Below, piece after piece: positions 1 to 11,075 of a DNA stretch of 64,000 bases. The stretch's first letter is position 1. Every line of letters begins with the position of its first letter. The position numbers were made by a program, and so were the translations under genes. The DNA is from Ciona intestinalis (taxonomy: Eukaryota; Chordata; Ascidiacea; Phlebobranchia; Cionidae): positions 2,401,056 to 2,465,055 of the forward strand of contig NC_020174.2 of assembly GCF_000224145.3 (NCBI RefSeq), read 5' to 3'. A model generated the notes under the pieces. The model saw only the letters and a program-made list of their open reading frames with translations. It was not told the DNA's origin and did no database searches.

Positions 1-228
1 TTGGAGATAGTACTCACTATGTCCTATCATTAAAGCTCTGCTCTCTTGTTTGATACATGCATTCATGTTGTTTCTAACTATCTACTTCTTATTTTGTAAG
101 ATAGTATGGGATTCAGCTTATTCAAAACGAATATGTTTGTTTAACAGCAACTTCTAAAAACTACATTATTTTGTGCTATAGCCTATAGTCAAAATCATAA
201 CAAAATTTCAGTGAAAAAGTGGACATAC

Positions 229-3200
229 CTTGACTGCAAGCTTCTGTGTGAGTTCACTCGCATGCATCTTGTGTTCCTCTTTTATTTTGTTTATTTTATT
301 GACAGATATTTGAAGCTCTTCTCTTTCCTTCTCTATGTCAGCTTTAGTCTGCATAACATTAATAGAATAAGCAAAATCTTATTAAACATAAATAAATAGG
401 CCTACCATTCTACATTATAATTTACATTTATATTTTACATAGCTATTTTTTTATGAACTATTTATGAAAGTTTACCATTCATGTGTTTTTACCATAAGCT
501 TTGTGAATCAGGTATTTACTGTTTGGTTTATTAATATTTAATTTAGTGTCAGGTTTTGTTAAATTTTGTAGCCTGCTTTATAAACTTTAACAATCTTTCA
601 ACAGCAGTAAACCAGTTTTGTGCTATCCATTGACATTATGTTAAAAAAAACTTTGAAAAAACGTGCAAATAAATAAAAAGTAAAAAATTAAAAAAAAAAA
701 AAAAAAAAAATCGGACATGCAAACCAAGAAATTAAAAAAAATTCAAGAAACCACTAACACAATGGTATTAACTATTAACACACCGTCTGGAGAAGACTGA
801 TAGCGCCATCTTTTGTTCTCATTTCAAGATCATTAGATTGTAGTTTCCTTTTTGATTCTTGGAGTTGTTCACTAAGTCTCTGATGAGAGTTCCTATGATG
901 TGCGGATGACTGTTGAGCTTCATGTACCTGATGCTGCAGCTCCTGCTTCTCTGCTACAAGAATCCCGATCGTTTGCATTTGAACCTAAGAAAAAGGTACA
1001 GGGATCAAGACAGACTCAATGCTGCTCCCTTTGCTTGCATTTATATCTCTAAACAATAGACTTAACATTCAATGCTTTAACCAAGTGGTCACTAATGGGT
1101 CATCCACGCTGTCAGTCATTAGCAAAATAAAATAATTTGGTAACCCTACGGTAGGGAAAAATGCAGCAAAAGATAAAACAACAGAAATAGGGATTGTAGT
1201 GGGGGTTTTTTAATTCAGGAACTAAATCTAATGTTATATCACCATAGAACTTCACTACCTACGTGTATAGAATTTTCAGAAAACTACAAAACATGTTGAC
1301 CCTTGTTAAAAAATAAAATAAAATATAGTTGAAAAAATTTTTGTTACTTACTTTACATAATAAAACAACAAAATATAGTTGAATGAATAAATGAATGTAA
1401 CTTACTTTATCCTCGCGTGGCTGGAAAACGACAGTCGTTATAACAAGGGTTTAACACCTCGTGCCAGCTTACAAGTGACTATGTGTGTTACTTTGTGGGT
1501 GATTATTGTTTTTCATTTTTTCTATTATTTACATATGGCTGATAACTTGGAACANNNNNNNNNNNNNNNNNNNNNNNNNNNNNNNNNNNNNNNNNNNNNN
1601 NNNNTGTCTGTTACTTTGTGGGTGATTATTTTTTTTCATTTTTTTCTATTATTTACGTATGGCTGATAACTTGGACAACCCATTAGCGACCACTGGGTTG
1701 AAGAAATTGCCGTTAACTGTCTTGCCCAAAGACACATTCGCCCACAATGGTAGCAGCGTCGAGCCTTAGACTGATTACCTCTGGGTTAAAGGCAGGCGTG
1801 CTAACCACTATGCCACGGATATTATTATTAATGTACCTGTATTTGCTGGCGTAGGGAACTCTCCTCTTTTACACTACGTGCATGAAGCTGGTGTTCTTCC
1901 TAAAAAAAAACACATCCAAAATTTTAAACTATTGATAATCCTTGAAACACATTTTGTAATTTACCTTTTCCAGTTTGACTTGCATTTCATGCATCTGATG
2001 ATTCAGTTGATTAACTTGTAAAAGCAGTTGTTGCTTATGTTGGGTAAGCTCACATATTTGTTTGGACAACTCCTGGTTTCGATTCTGATGCAAAAAGACA
2101 CACACATATATGTACATAGTATATATATAGGCCTATACAAAATATTGTACATTATTATTATTATTTTACATTAAAAAATACATTTTGTTACTTGAATAAA
2201 AGCAGGGTTGGTAAAAAATAAAGATTGATACAATGTTAAGATTTTTTATCACAAAATACTACTAGTTGTAATTGAACTGGCAGTAAGAGGTTTCATCCTC
2301 ACAAAAGCGAATATCTAAACAAAATCTATCTACAGTTCTCCTGGACAGAACGTTATTTCATTTGTATGGCAGATTTTCAAACTATGTTACTCAGACTCTT
2401 ATGATATTAGCATATTGGATAAGCAGATTATGCAGCATGAAAAACCCTAATCCCTTTCCCCAGAACTAGTAAGGTACAAGGTTCAAATTAGCAGATCGCA
2501 TTTTACTAATTAAAAAGTGAGTTTTACATTCATTTTGTTGTGACTTGTTTTGTAATTCTTGTCTAAATTGCTACACAAGATGTAATAAAACACAGTTAAA
2601 CTAACCAATCATAACATTAAACTTGCATTCCAAATCATAGAAAGATAAATTGCTATCGTAACATAAAAAAATGATACAATACATTTACTTATGCTAATTT
2701 GAACACTAAGAATGTTACAGAAATAAAAACAAATTGGACCCTATTATTTAAAAAGTTAAAATATAACTTGGTACGTACAGTAAGGACTGAAACTATGGAG
2801 TCATCTTTTTTCACATCATTACTTGATACAGATTGTGCTTCAGCAGCAAGTTCGTTTAGTTTGTTTGATATTTGAATCAAGCTTTCAGTAGTTGCCAAGT
2901 CACTTCTATAAATACATTAATTAAATTAGGTTGGATATTGGATATAATTGTCAATTGAACTGTGCAATATTAACAGACTGTGAAACTTCCAACTGTATAA
3001 ATAAATAAACAAATTTCCCATGTTTATCACCAATTCACCACAAGGCAGTTATAATAACAACAGTTAATATAAGATATAGTAACAACTAATAATCGGTAAT
3101 ATAAAAAACCTATTTCAAATAATTTTTTAACCATTGTTTTGTATGGGTGATAATTTAAAAAGTCCATTAATGACCACTAAATTTGACCAATGACTATTCA

Positions 3201-4788
3201 ATTGTCTTGTGCCACAAAACTGGTGAAGTTAATAATGAATACTCTTAGTAATACAGTACCTGTTACTTTCTGGGTTTCCATTGTAAATGGAGGTGTTAAC
3301 ACTGGTTGAAAGTGGCTGTTTTTCTTCATAGGGACTTTCATTTACCTGTAGGTAAAATAAAGTAATTTAAAGTTGAACCACATAGATAACGCAGTATTTA
3401 GAAGTCTACAAAAAACTCCCAGTAATCTAACCTTTAGGAAAATACACTGTTTAAAAAACGTCATAGACCCTCACAATACGGATTACTAGTATGGCTGTTA
3501 TAAAGCTATTAATGGCAATTGACAAATGAGATGACCTTTCTGCTCTGAGTCCCTTGCCATTTACATACCACTGACTTTTTAGGCAGATTTAAACAACATA
3601 AACAAAACATATCATGCCTTGGAAAAATATACAAAATATTTAGTTAAACCTTACCACGGTAGTAACATTCTCTTCTACAGTTTGCTGTGAGTCTCCATTT
3701 GTATAAATGTCAGAATTGGTATCACCAATACTATTATTAGAGTTATTTTGCTGGATACTGTTCAGGGCATTTACTTCTTCTTGCAATGATAAATGTTCCC
3801 CATGTATTACAACATTTTCATTGTCAGTATACTTTGTTTGACTTGAGTTTTTAGTATCTGTACAATCAGATATGCGGCTTGTATCCAAAGGTTTTTCATT
3901 ATGTGTTGTAATATCCTGTTGGTAGGACACCGGTGTAACTATATCTTCACTTGCAACTGAAGACGCATCATCAGAAACCTAAAAATACATTTTAAATATT
4001 AAACAGCTTACCTGCTTTTGACCGAAGTACAAAAATAAAACAAAAGTCCAACAAACAAGTTAAACCTTTAAATAAGTATATCTATATTTAGTTTCATGAC
4101 ATAACTTTGCCTTGCCATAATAAGTACCTATAACATTTGGCTAAAAAAATTATATTATCATATATTATACACCCTTTCACAAAGTTAGTAACAAGTAACA
4201 TGCTATTTAATGCTTTCAGTTTTATGTTTAACATATGTGTATAAACACCATAATGTATTAGCATTCGTTGAAGACTTACAAGAGAAGGCAAAGCAGTATT
4301 TGGTTGGTTTTCATCTGTTGATGGTACTGCTGCCTTTTTGGCTTTATGTTTCTTTTGTTTAAACTGCCTGAGCTGTAAAAATACATGTATTAGTGTGCTA
4401 CAACACGTGACAATTGTTTTTATATGTACAGTGCAAAACATGCATAAAAACTTAAATTTAAAACAGAAACTATAGCAATAACGATTCATGCTCTACTTAT
4501 ACAATGAAAAATAACAGTGAAGAATCCTCCCCCACCTTGTTTGCTAACCACTAACTCTTAACTACTAACCCCTATATAACCAATAACCCCTAAGTACTAC
4601 TAACCACTTAACCAGTAACCCCTATAACCACTAACCCCATAACCATCAACCCCTATAACCACCAACGTCTAAAATACAAATGTAAATTATACGACCGCTC
4701 ATAGTGACAGTATGCAACAACAACAAAAAAACAATTTATGTACTTTTCGTTTTGCCGCGGCAATCTTTTCTTCCCGTTGGGTGTCCAT
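229..4788 (-). CDS. golga2: Golgin GM130 (golgin subfamily A member 2), N-terminal half, partial
   Basis: cis-Golgi matrix protein that tethers vesicles through p115 and GRASP65. Nine coding exons with matching splice phases: 4744-4788 (start ATG), 4280-4372, 3655-3978, 3260-3345, 2779-2905, 1965-2084, 1837-1899, 784-984, 229-348. The N-terminus (EEKIAAAKRK, then LRQFKQKKHKAKKAA) matches the basic p115-binding start of vertebrate GM130. The acidic, Ser/Asn-rich exon at 3655-3978 is low complexity. TESLIQISNKLNELAAE and VQMQTIGILVAEKQELQ align with the vertebrate TESLRQLSQQLNGL and IQTIGILVSEKAELQ stretches. The later exons are heptad-rich coiled coil. The GRASP-binding C-terminus lies beyond the left edge. 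Sequence at 1-70 could hold the next exon, but I cannot fix its borders. Introns hold a SINE and a degenerate satellite. Confidence 0.93.
1395..1822 (-). mobile_element. tRNA-derived SINE (Cics-1 type), with internal duplication and gap
   Basis: Lies in a golga2 intron. Read on the minus strand it has a tRNA-like head (GTGGCATAGTGGTTAGCACG as A-box, then a degenerate B-box), the conserved middle with CCCAGTGGTC, and the tail GATAAAGTAAGTTACATTCATT. The TTACTTTGTGGGTGATTATT segment occurs on both sides of the 50-N run at 1555-1604, so either the element is partly duplicated or the gap is mis-sized. Confidence 0.75.
4540..4680. repeat. Degenerate TAACC-rich minisatellite in golga2 intron 1
   Basis: About 140 bp built from variants of CTAACCCCTATAACCA with irregular unit length (CTAACCACT, TAACCCCTA, ATAACCACC). 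It resembles telomere-like (TAACCC) sequence but is too irregular to be a telomere array. No coding potential. Confidence 0.7.
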
Positions 4789-5616
4789 TATGTTAATATT
4801 ACCTCCAAAACTTGACGAAAGTGGAAGAAACTAACAGCTCACAAAACACTGCAGTATACCAATACAGACTGCGCTATAGTCGTATATATAATTGTAATGA
4901 ACAAACAGAAGGGCGACACCAGGCAGAATAGAGACGTGGCGAAAAAGTATCGCGTATTTAGGGTAGTGTGTTTGATTTTGATAACCCTTTTAGATTCACA
5001 GATAAACAAGCTGGAAATGATTGTCGCAATAGATACGTTTATATACTTACTATGTTGAATTTGTTAGATACGCATGTCTCCATGGCGTTCTTTATAACCT
5101 CTAACATTTTTTGTTCGGCAAGTAGCCTCAGAATAAAAGAGTGTAAAATTTTCTTGATAAAAACTGTGTTCTTTCACTACCTGTTGAGTACCTCATATTA
5201 AAAAATAAAAAGCCATTCTCTGTTTAAAATGCCATTTATCTGTACAATTAAAACTTTGTCTTTTAAATCGCAAGTAATATTAGTCGTTGCGAACCTGTGT
5301 GGTTAAAGCAATTAAAAGTCATAAATTCTTAATAAAGCTATTTCCCCGCGTTTTTATTTCTAAAAATAGTTTTGGCAATACTTTAACCAGTAACTAGACG
5401 ACTCATGATCACGGTAGTTTGCACGTATTTTCTCAGCAATAACTGGTGATTTCAGATACGTATACACACTACAGTTCATAAATAAACTTAATGTCGGACT
5501 AATTCAACATGATAAGCTATTTCTTTCAGTTAGAGGCATATTCGCGCCGGTTACACCATATATTAGCTTTGGTTATACACTAAGATATATTTGCTTTGAA
5601 ATCAGTTGTTTTGTTA
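4789..5616. other. golga2 upstream region, no gene seen
   Basis: AT-rich. The golga2 5' UTR and promoter must lie in the first few hundred bases, but no TATA box or initiator could be fixed. Near 5520-5610 is the tRNA-like SINE tail that also lies downstream of peptide copies B, C, D and E, so the duplicated unit of copy A starts here. Confidence 0.5.
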
Positions 5617-5874
5617 TATATAGTACAGTGGAGGAAGATGGGACACTTTGTCAGACGAGGCTTTTTATTTTTCTTTTTAGGAAGCCCCATTTAATGATAA
5701 TAAATCAGAAAAATATTTATTTGTCAAAATTAACAATGATTTTAAACTGTCCCGTCTTACCCTATGTGTTTTCTAATTTATAAAATTACACTTGTTGATT
5801 TTTCATATATTTTGATTTTGGGAATAATGGACAACATGTGTTTAAGTGTCCCATCTTCTCCCACACTACTATAT
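5617..5874. mobile_element. Palindromic MITE (Cimi-1 type, longer subfamily)
   Basis: Starts TATAGTACAGTGGAGGAAGA and ends with the reverse complement pattern CCCATCTTCTCCCACACTAC followed by TATA. It interrupts the 3' flank shared by the arginine-rich peptide copies, so it inserted after that flank was duplicated. Confidence 0.75.
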
Positions 5875-5989
5875 GTAACATGTTAAAACTATAGCAGTAG
5901 GGCAAGAAAAAGAATGTTTAAACTTGAGTTTTATAGTGTGTAGCATTATTTCGTATTATTTACGTGAAATGGTAATAATAAATTCTCTT

Positions 5990-6238
5990 ACTAATCTAAA
6001 TTAACACTGATTTTAAACTGTCTCGTCTTACCCTTTTTCGACTTATAAAATACCCCTGTTGTGCGAATCGTTAAATAACTCATTGCGTGTTTTAATATAA
6101 TTTTTTGAATTGTTGTCAAATAATAAAGGAAAGATAGTACCTTTTCGTGGTATTACCCAAAAGCCGTCGTTTAATTTGATTTTGAAAATATTCGGCAATA
6201 TGTGACTAAGTGTCCCATCTTCCCCCACCCTACTATAT
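5990..6238. mobile_element. Palindromic MITE, longer subfamily, left end unclear
   Basis: The right end has the diagnostic GTGTCCCATCTTCCCCCACC. The interior shares its TGGTATTACCCAAAAGCCGTC segment with the inverted-repeat elements at 47335-48185. The left boundary is approximate. Confidence 0.55.
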
Positions 6239-6526
6239 TATTTGTAATAGCTTGTATATTTTAACATGCTCCAATAAGTCTGCTTAAGCAATCACGACAT
6301 TATTATATATTTGCCAGTTTATTGAAGCATCAATGTTTCGATATAAGCTCTCAGTATTAAGATGCGTCTTCTGCATGAAAAAGTTTGACATAAGTTAATA
6401 AAGCAATACGAAACATCAACAATAATTGGTGATTAAAATTTGTTTTCAGTTGGCTGGTCCTTTAAAATCAATATTTATAACAAAATCAAGGCGTTATACC
6501 TGTTTCTGTGGCAAACAAATATTCAT

Positions 6527-7147
6527 TTACTCGTTGTCGAAATCTAGTTTCTCTGAAACAAAATAATAATTCATATAAGACAAATTTTTAGGATGAAACA
6601 TATTTTGAAAACTAACCTTCTGGTTCAATCTCTTCATCCTCAACTGCAAAACAATATTTTCAAACATTTATGTAATGATAGAACATAAACGAAAAATAAT
6701 TAAACAAAACGAAGCAGCAGTTATAATGTTATGCATTTACTGTTGGCATATATAGTTATGTGGGGTAAGATAGGACACATTTAGCACGTAACAAATTTAA
6801 ATGGGACAAGAAGATTGAAAATTCTCCACCTTACTATATATAAGATAAATAACTTCATTGGTTGCACATTTTAAAAGAATTTGTCAGCACTTACCTTCCG
6901 TTGACTCGTCAACACCTAAAAAGTAATTAAAATAAGTTAAGCGATTCTTGTGTAAAATCGATAAAAAAAACAGTGAAAAATATGTAATCTAAATGCGTAG
7001 TTATTTACCGTTGTCACCGGAGCGACGGCGGCGCCAGCAACGACGACGACGGACCCAGCGACGACGACGACGACGACCCCAAGACTCTCCTTCATCAATC
7101 AAACAGAGAAGTCCGAGCACCAGAGCGAGAAGCAGTAACTTGTTCAT
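6527..7147 (-). CDS. Arginine-rich secreted peptide precursor, copy A (candidate antimicrobial peptide)
   Basis: Four coding exons: 7009-7147, 6895-6915 (21 nt), 6617-6643 (27 nt), 6527-6552. All internal introns are phase 1. The 70-residue product has a signal peptide at 1-22 (MNKLLLLALVLGLLC..., ending GES), a cationic core WGRRRRRRWVRRRRCWRRRR at about 23-42, and then an acidic tail (GVDESTEVEDEEIEPEE, ending DFDNE). This layout matches precursors in which an acidic pro-piece shields a basic peptide until it is cleaved. The start ATG lies directly after an intron acceptor; a 5' UTR exon ends about 50 bp upstream at a GTAAGT donor. A poly(A) signal lies at 6318-6323. The antimicrobial role is inferred from architecture and composition. 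Ciona haemocyte peptides (Ci-MAM/Ci-PAP) have a similar precursor plan. Confidence 0.82.
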
Positions 7148-7240
7148 CTGTAAAATAAAAAGTTAAGTCGTAGCTTATACTTTGCTTATCTTGTCGACTT
7201 ACTTTCAGTTTGCAAGTGAAGCATCGAAGCGAGTTGATCG

Positions 7241-7304
7241 TATTTATAGCCAAGTCATCAGTTGTTGCAGAAACTTCTGTATCCGGTTTCTGCAGTTGCA
7301 ACAA
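7241..7304 (-). promoter_or_regulatory. TATA box and adjoining 43-bp inverted repeat, peptide copy A
   Basis: TATAAATA (complement of 7241-7248) is followed upstream by an imperfect palindrome at 7262-7304 with arms TTGTTGCAGAAAC and GTTTCTGCAGTTGCAACAA. The same pair, in the same spacing, precedes copies B, C and E. Confidence 0.7.
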
Positions 7305-7639
7305 TCGTGTGGAATCTTTCAAAGTTTAAATAAATCCGCTTAGTGATTAATGAACTTCCAATTACCAAAGCTGTAACAATGGCTTCGAATATCTTTATTG
7401 TTTGGTTTGGAATCTGTACCAGATCGAGTTTCAAACACAATCCACAAGTCTATTCAGCACGGGGTCATAACACAATGCAGTTAAAAGTCCAAATTGGACT
7501 GATTGTTTAAAGCGACAAACTAACCGAAAAAAATGCAAAAAAAAATGGTTTGACACGGTTAAATTTTATTGTGTACAACAGAGTAAACGTTTTTAATGTT
7601 TTAATATGTAAGAGAATTATTAGTATGTGGCACAATTAC

Positions 7640-7822
7640 GGGGTATATAAAGTAGAGTAGGATATAAAATGGAACATATTTTCATTTCTATTTCTCTCTT
7701 CTCATTGTTAAACAAGAAATAAAATAATATTTACAAAATTATCTCAATAATCGTTCAAAACACGATCAGGAAATATGGGATATAAGTGCCAACGTATCTC
7801 ATCGTACCCCGCAGCACTATAT
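7640..7822. mobile_element. Decayed palindromic MITE abutting the sulfotransferase stop codon
   Basis: Keeps the family core (TTCAAAACACGATCAGGAAA) and an eroded end (TCGTACCCCGCAGCACTATA). The SULT1 stop codon lies at its very edge, and the same holds for SULT2 (27690-27821). The MITE was therefore in the 3' UTR before the gene was duplicated. Confidence 0.6.
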
Positions 7823-8416
7823 CTACAGTTCATAAATAAACTTAATATCGGTGTCAGCCAACTTCTCTTTGACCAATGCATCCATTTTCTCTGATTGTGC
7901 GACAGTGAAGTAATTCTTCCAATCTCCAACCTTGCCTGGAATTGTAATATTATGTCGCAGGTTATACTAAGCGCGACTGCTTACAACAATGTACCTTATA
8001 CGAACGCTCGTCTTGATACACAAACTTAAAGTACACTGCTGCTATATAGCATTACCAACAAAGTTACATATTTGATAGCTTTATAAGTCTAAGAACAAGT
8101 CATATTTATAAGAACAAGTAATATTTTACAGTTTCTTGTGTTAAATATTTATCTATATACATAGCGCCACCACAGAAAATGTAAAACGTGGGGAATAATT
8201 ATCCAGAAAACAAACCTTTTCGAAAGAAATTCATCAACTTTTCGGAGGCATTGCTCTTTTCTTTCAACGATTCGAAAGAAGTTTCTTTTGCAATGTTCGA
8301 AACGTCTTGATCGGACACAGCAACCCCAAGAAAGTCAGCTATCCTCTTGATTTCCTTTTCTTGATACTATTCGCATAATTATGCAGTTAATACAGCGCTT
8401 ACATAGGTTTTGTTTT

Positions 8417-8609
8417 TATATTTTTGTGGGGTAAGATGGGACACCGTTAGCACCCAAAACCCATAGTTTCTAATCGTGTTTTTAGCAATTAACAACGCTA
8501 TTTTAAAGTCGCTGAGATACAGTTTTATAATTTTGTAAAGAATTTTTATTTATACTACCAAATGGGACCCGAAAAAAAACATGTCCTATCCTACCTCACC
8601 CTACTATAT
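8417..8609. mobile_element. Palindromic MITE (Cimi-1 type) in SULT1 intron
   Basis: Ends GTGGGGTAAGATGGGACACC and CCTCACCCTACTATAT. It is orthologous to 28382-28570 in SULT2, so it predates that duplication. Confidence 0.8.
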
Positions 8610-8933
8610 CTCTTTGAATGGGATAGCGAAGACAATCCGTCCAACTAATTAATTTATACCCAAATAAAACTATCTGATTAAATAAAACCTGTATCAGATC
8701 TTCATAAAACACAAACAGAACGTTCGAGTCGTTTCTATGTGAGTACCATGACAACAAATGCTCCATGTACCATTCTCCTTCCTTGTTGCCCAGAAGTTGC
8801 TTACCTGTGTAAAACAAACTATTTGTAAGCAATAGCAAATAACGAATATAATAACATAAGAAGGGCATTTGATAAAACTCAGAAAAAGCAATTTTTACAA
8901 GCGTTGTCGAATATCGGCCAACGTATAGTAAGG

Positions 8934-9107
8934 TTGAGTAAGATCGGACAGGTTTTTATCTTTTAGTACAATTTGGTAGAAAACAAAGAATATTCTTAAT
9001 ATTATAAAACCGTAGCCCTGTCCAACTCTAAAAGGGCGTTGTAAGGTGTTCGAAACAAGATAAGGAAACATAGGATTCAGGTGTTTAGTTATCACATCCT
9101 ACTGTTA
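8934..9107. mobile_element. Palindromic MITE (Cimi-1 type) in SULT1 intron
   Basis: TATAGTAAGGTTGAGTAAGA at one end and CACATCCTACTGTTA at the other. Partner of 28941-29123 in SULT2. Confidence 0.7.
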
Positions 9108-9257
9108 CAAACCGTCGGCCAAACTATAGAGGAGGTTCAATTTACCGTGTTGTCGTAGGCCATAGTGTGATTAAACCAACTTTAATTGAATAGTTAAGCC
9201 AACGGTTTGCTTGCGACCGTAAAAAAAGATTTCAAAACTATTAGCTCGTTTAATTAA

Positions 9258-9450
9258 ATAGTTCTGTAGGGTAAGATGGGATACCATTATTAGCACCTAT
9301 ACACCATATTTCCTATTCGTGTTATTAACAACGCCCTTTAAGAGTCGTAAAACACGGTTGTATAATTCTGTAAACTTCTTTGTTTACTACAATATATGGA
9401 ACAAGAAAATAGAGTGATAACATGTCCAATCTCAACCTAACTTACTGTAT
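9258..9450. mobile_element. Palindromic MITE (Cimi-1 type) in SULT1 intron
   Basis: CTGTAGGGTAAGATGGGATA to CAACCTAACTTACTGTAT. Partner of 29299-29488 in SULT2. Confidence 0.75.
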
Positions 9451-9776
9451 CTAAATCACATGTAAATGGCATGTACAAATCGAACACCAGAATTTTTCAA
9501 AGTATATTTCAATTATTCCGGGTGAAATCTTTTTGGAACAGCTCCGATATATTTTGATATTTAACGCTTCGCGCAGTTTACCTGCAAAACACGAGTCGAA
9601 AAACTGGTTCCAATCCTTCGGATACATTTCATAATGCTCTGTTGCTTTTGGGTTCACTAGAAATTTGAGAGTCATATGATACCAGGATACCATTTGGTCT
9701 TTTGGGTTACGTATTGTGCAGATTATCTGAAATAAATGAGTAAATCTTAGTTTAAAAACAACCTTCGGTATCACCT

Positions 9777-10091
9777 GTATGTAACTTACTTCATCCTCGC
9801 GTGGCCGGAAAACGACAGTCGTTATAACACGGGTTTAACACCTCGTGTCAGCTTACGAGTTACCATGTATATGTTACTTAGTGGGTGATTATTTTTCGGG
9901 GGGCATTTTTTTATGAATGGCTGATAATTTGGACAACCCCCACTGGGTTGGAGCCCACTGGGTTGGAGCAATTGCCGTTAAGTGTCTTGCCCAACGACAC
10001 ATACACCCACAAAGGTAGCGCAGCGACGAGCCTTGAACCCATTACCTCTCGGTTACAGGCAGGCGCGCTAACCACTTTGCCACGGCGCCGG
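9777..10091 (-). mobile_element. tRNA-derived SINE (Cics-1 type)
   Basis: Minus strand: the head GGCGCCGTGGCAAAGTGGTT, a B-box-like GGTTCAAGGCTCG, a middle with CCCAGTGGG duplicated in place, and the tail GATGAAGTAAGTTACATACA. Absent from the matching SULT2 intron (30000-30025), so it inserted after the sulfotransferase duplication. Confidence 0.85.
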
Positions 10092-10627
10092 TACCTAACA
10101 TACCTTGGACCCGGCAGATTTGATCTTTTCTAAGTTAAGGAGAGGTGTAGGAACATGGGTTACCAGCACTCGTTTCTTCCACGGTAGTTTCTCAGTAGTT
10201 CAAATTTTACAGCTAAGTAAAAGAATGGAAGAAATTTATACTGTTTCTGTACGGTCGCGAAGATGGAAAAGACGTGTAGTAAATGTGAAACGACATAAAA
10301 CACGGTATAGATAAAACAGAAAAAATAGTACAGTAGGGGGGGAAGATGGTACACCTTTTTATTCTATTTCTCGTTCTTTATGGTAGTGGACAAAGAATAT
10401 TCAAAGAATTTTAAAACTGCACCTTTGAAAAAATCTATACTAACAGTTCAAAACAAGAAATATTTAATCTTAAAGTTCTTTACCAATACCTTGTACATGT
10501 AAATAAATTTCGGTGACAGAGATGACAATAACATTTACAATGTTCTTTACTTACTAGAACATTTATCTTATGACTACGCCGCAAAGCATATATTTTGTTT
10601 ATTTATCACTACTAAGCGCATTGTTTA

Positions 10628-11075
10628 TAGGGATGCACATTACAGAATTTCGAATCTATGAGATTCGAATCCTTTTGTATTCGAATCTAATTAAGGGATT
10701 CGGTATTCTGTTTAATGACGTCATTACACGTCATCTTATACACTATGTTAACAATTTTTGAAATTTAATAATTAAAAAAAAAATATTTTTGTGTTTGTGG
10801 GACTTTCGAGAGTAAACGTTTTACAACGTCTTTTCATAGCCTGCTATACGTTTTATGACGCAAAAACTACCCAATAGTACAATTTTTGATAATTTTACAG
10901 CTCATGATCCAACAAGGCTGCTATGAAAGAGTCAATAAACTGACTTATGTGGGTAAAATTATTTTTTCCTATAAATACAAGAAGATTCGAAATTCTAGAT
11001 TCGGAATTCTAGATTCGAAATAAAGTATTCTAGGATATCCTAGAATACCTAATTATTCTGTAATGTGCATCCCTA
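10628..11075. mobile_element. Non-autonomous hAT-type element (448 bp)
   Basis: Terminal inverted repeats of about 20 bp begin TAGGGATGCACATTACAG at both ends and are flanked by a perfect 8-bp target duplication ATTGTTTA (10620-10627 and 11076-11083). Subterminal sequence is rich in GATTCGAAT-like palindromes. No transposase. The matching site upstream of SULT2 (near 31440) is empty, so insertion followed the duplication. Confidence 0.93.

Noticed and set aside
1-70. Next golga2 exon at the left edge
   Set aside because: The minus-strand text has a GTGAGT donor and short open frames, but no convincing acceptor, and the phase cannot be fixed.
4540-4680. CRISPR-like or telomeric array
   Set aside because: Units vary in length and sequence, with no spacers or regular repeats, and this is an animal intron.
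7095-7440. Overlapping frames giving a 75-residue MKDSTRLLQLQK... protein, repeated at the other peptide copies
   Set aside because: They read through the promoter, 5' UTR exon and first intron of the arginine-rich genes in another frame. They recur only because the DNA is duplicated.
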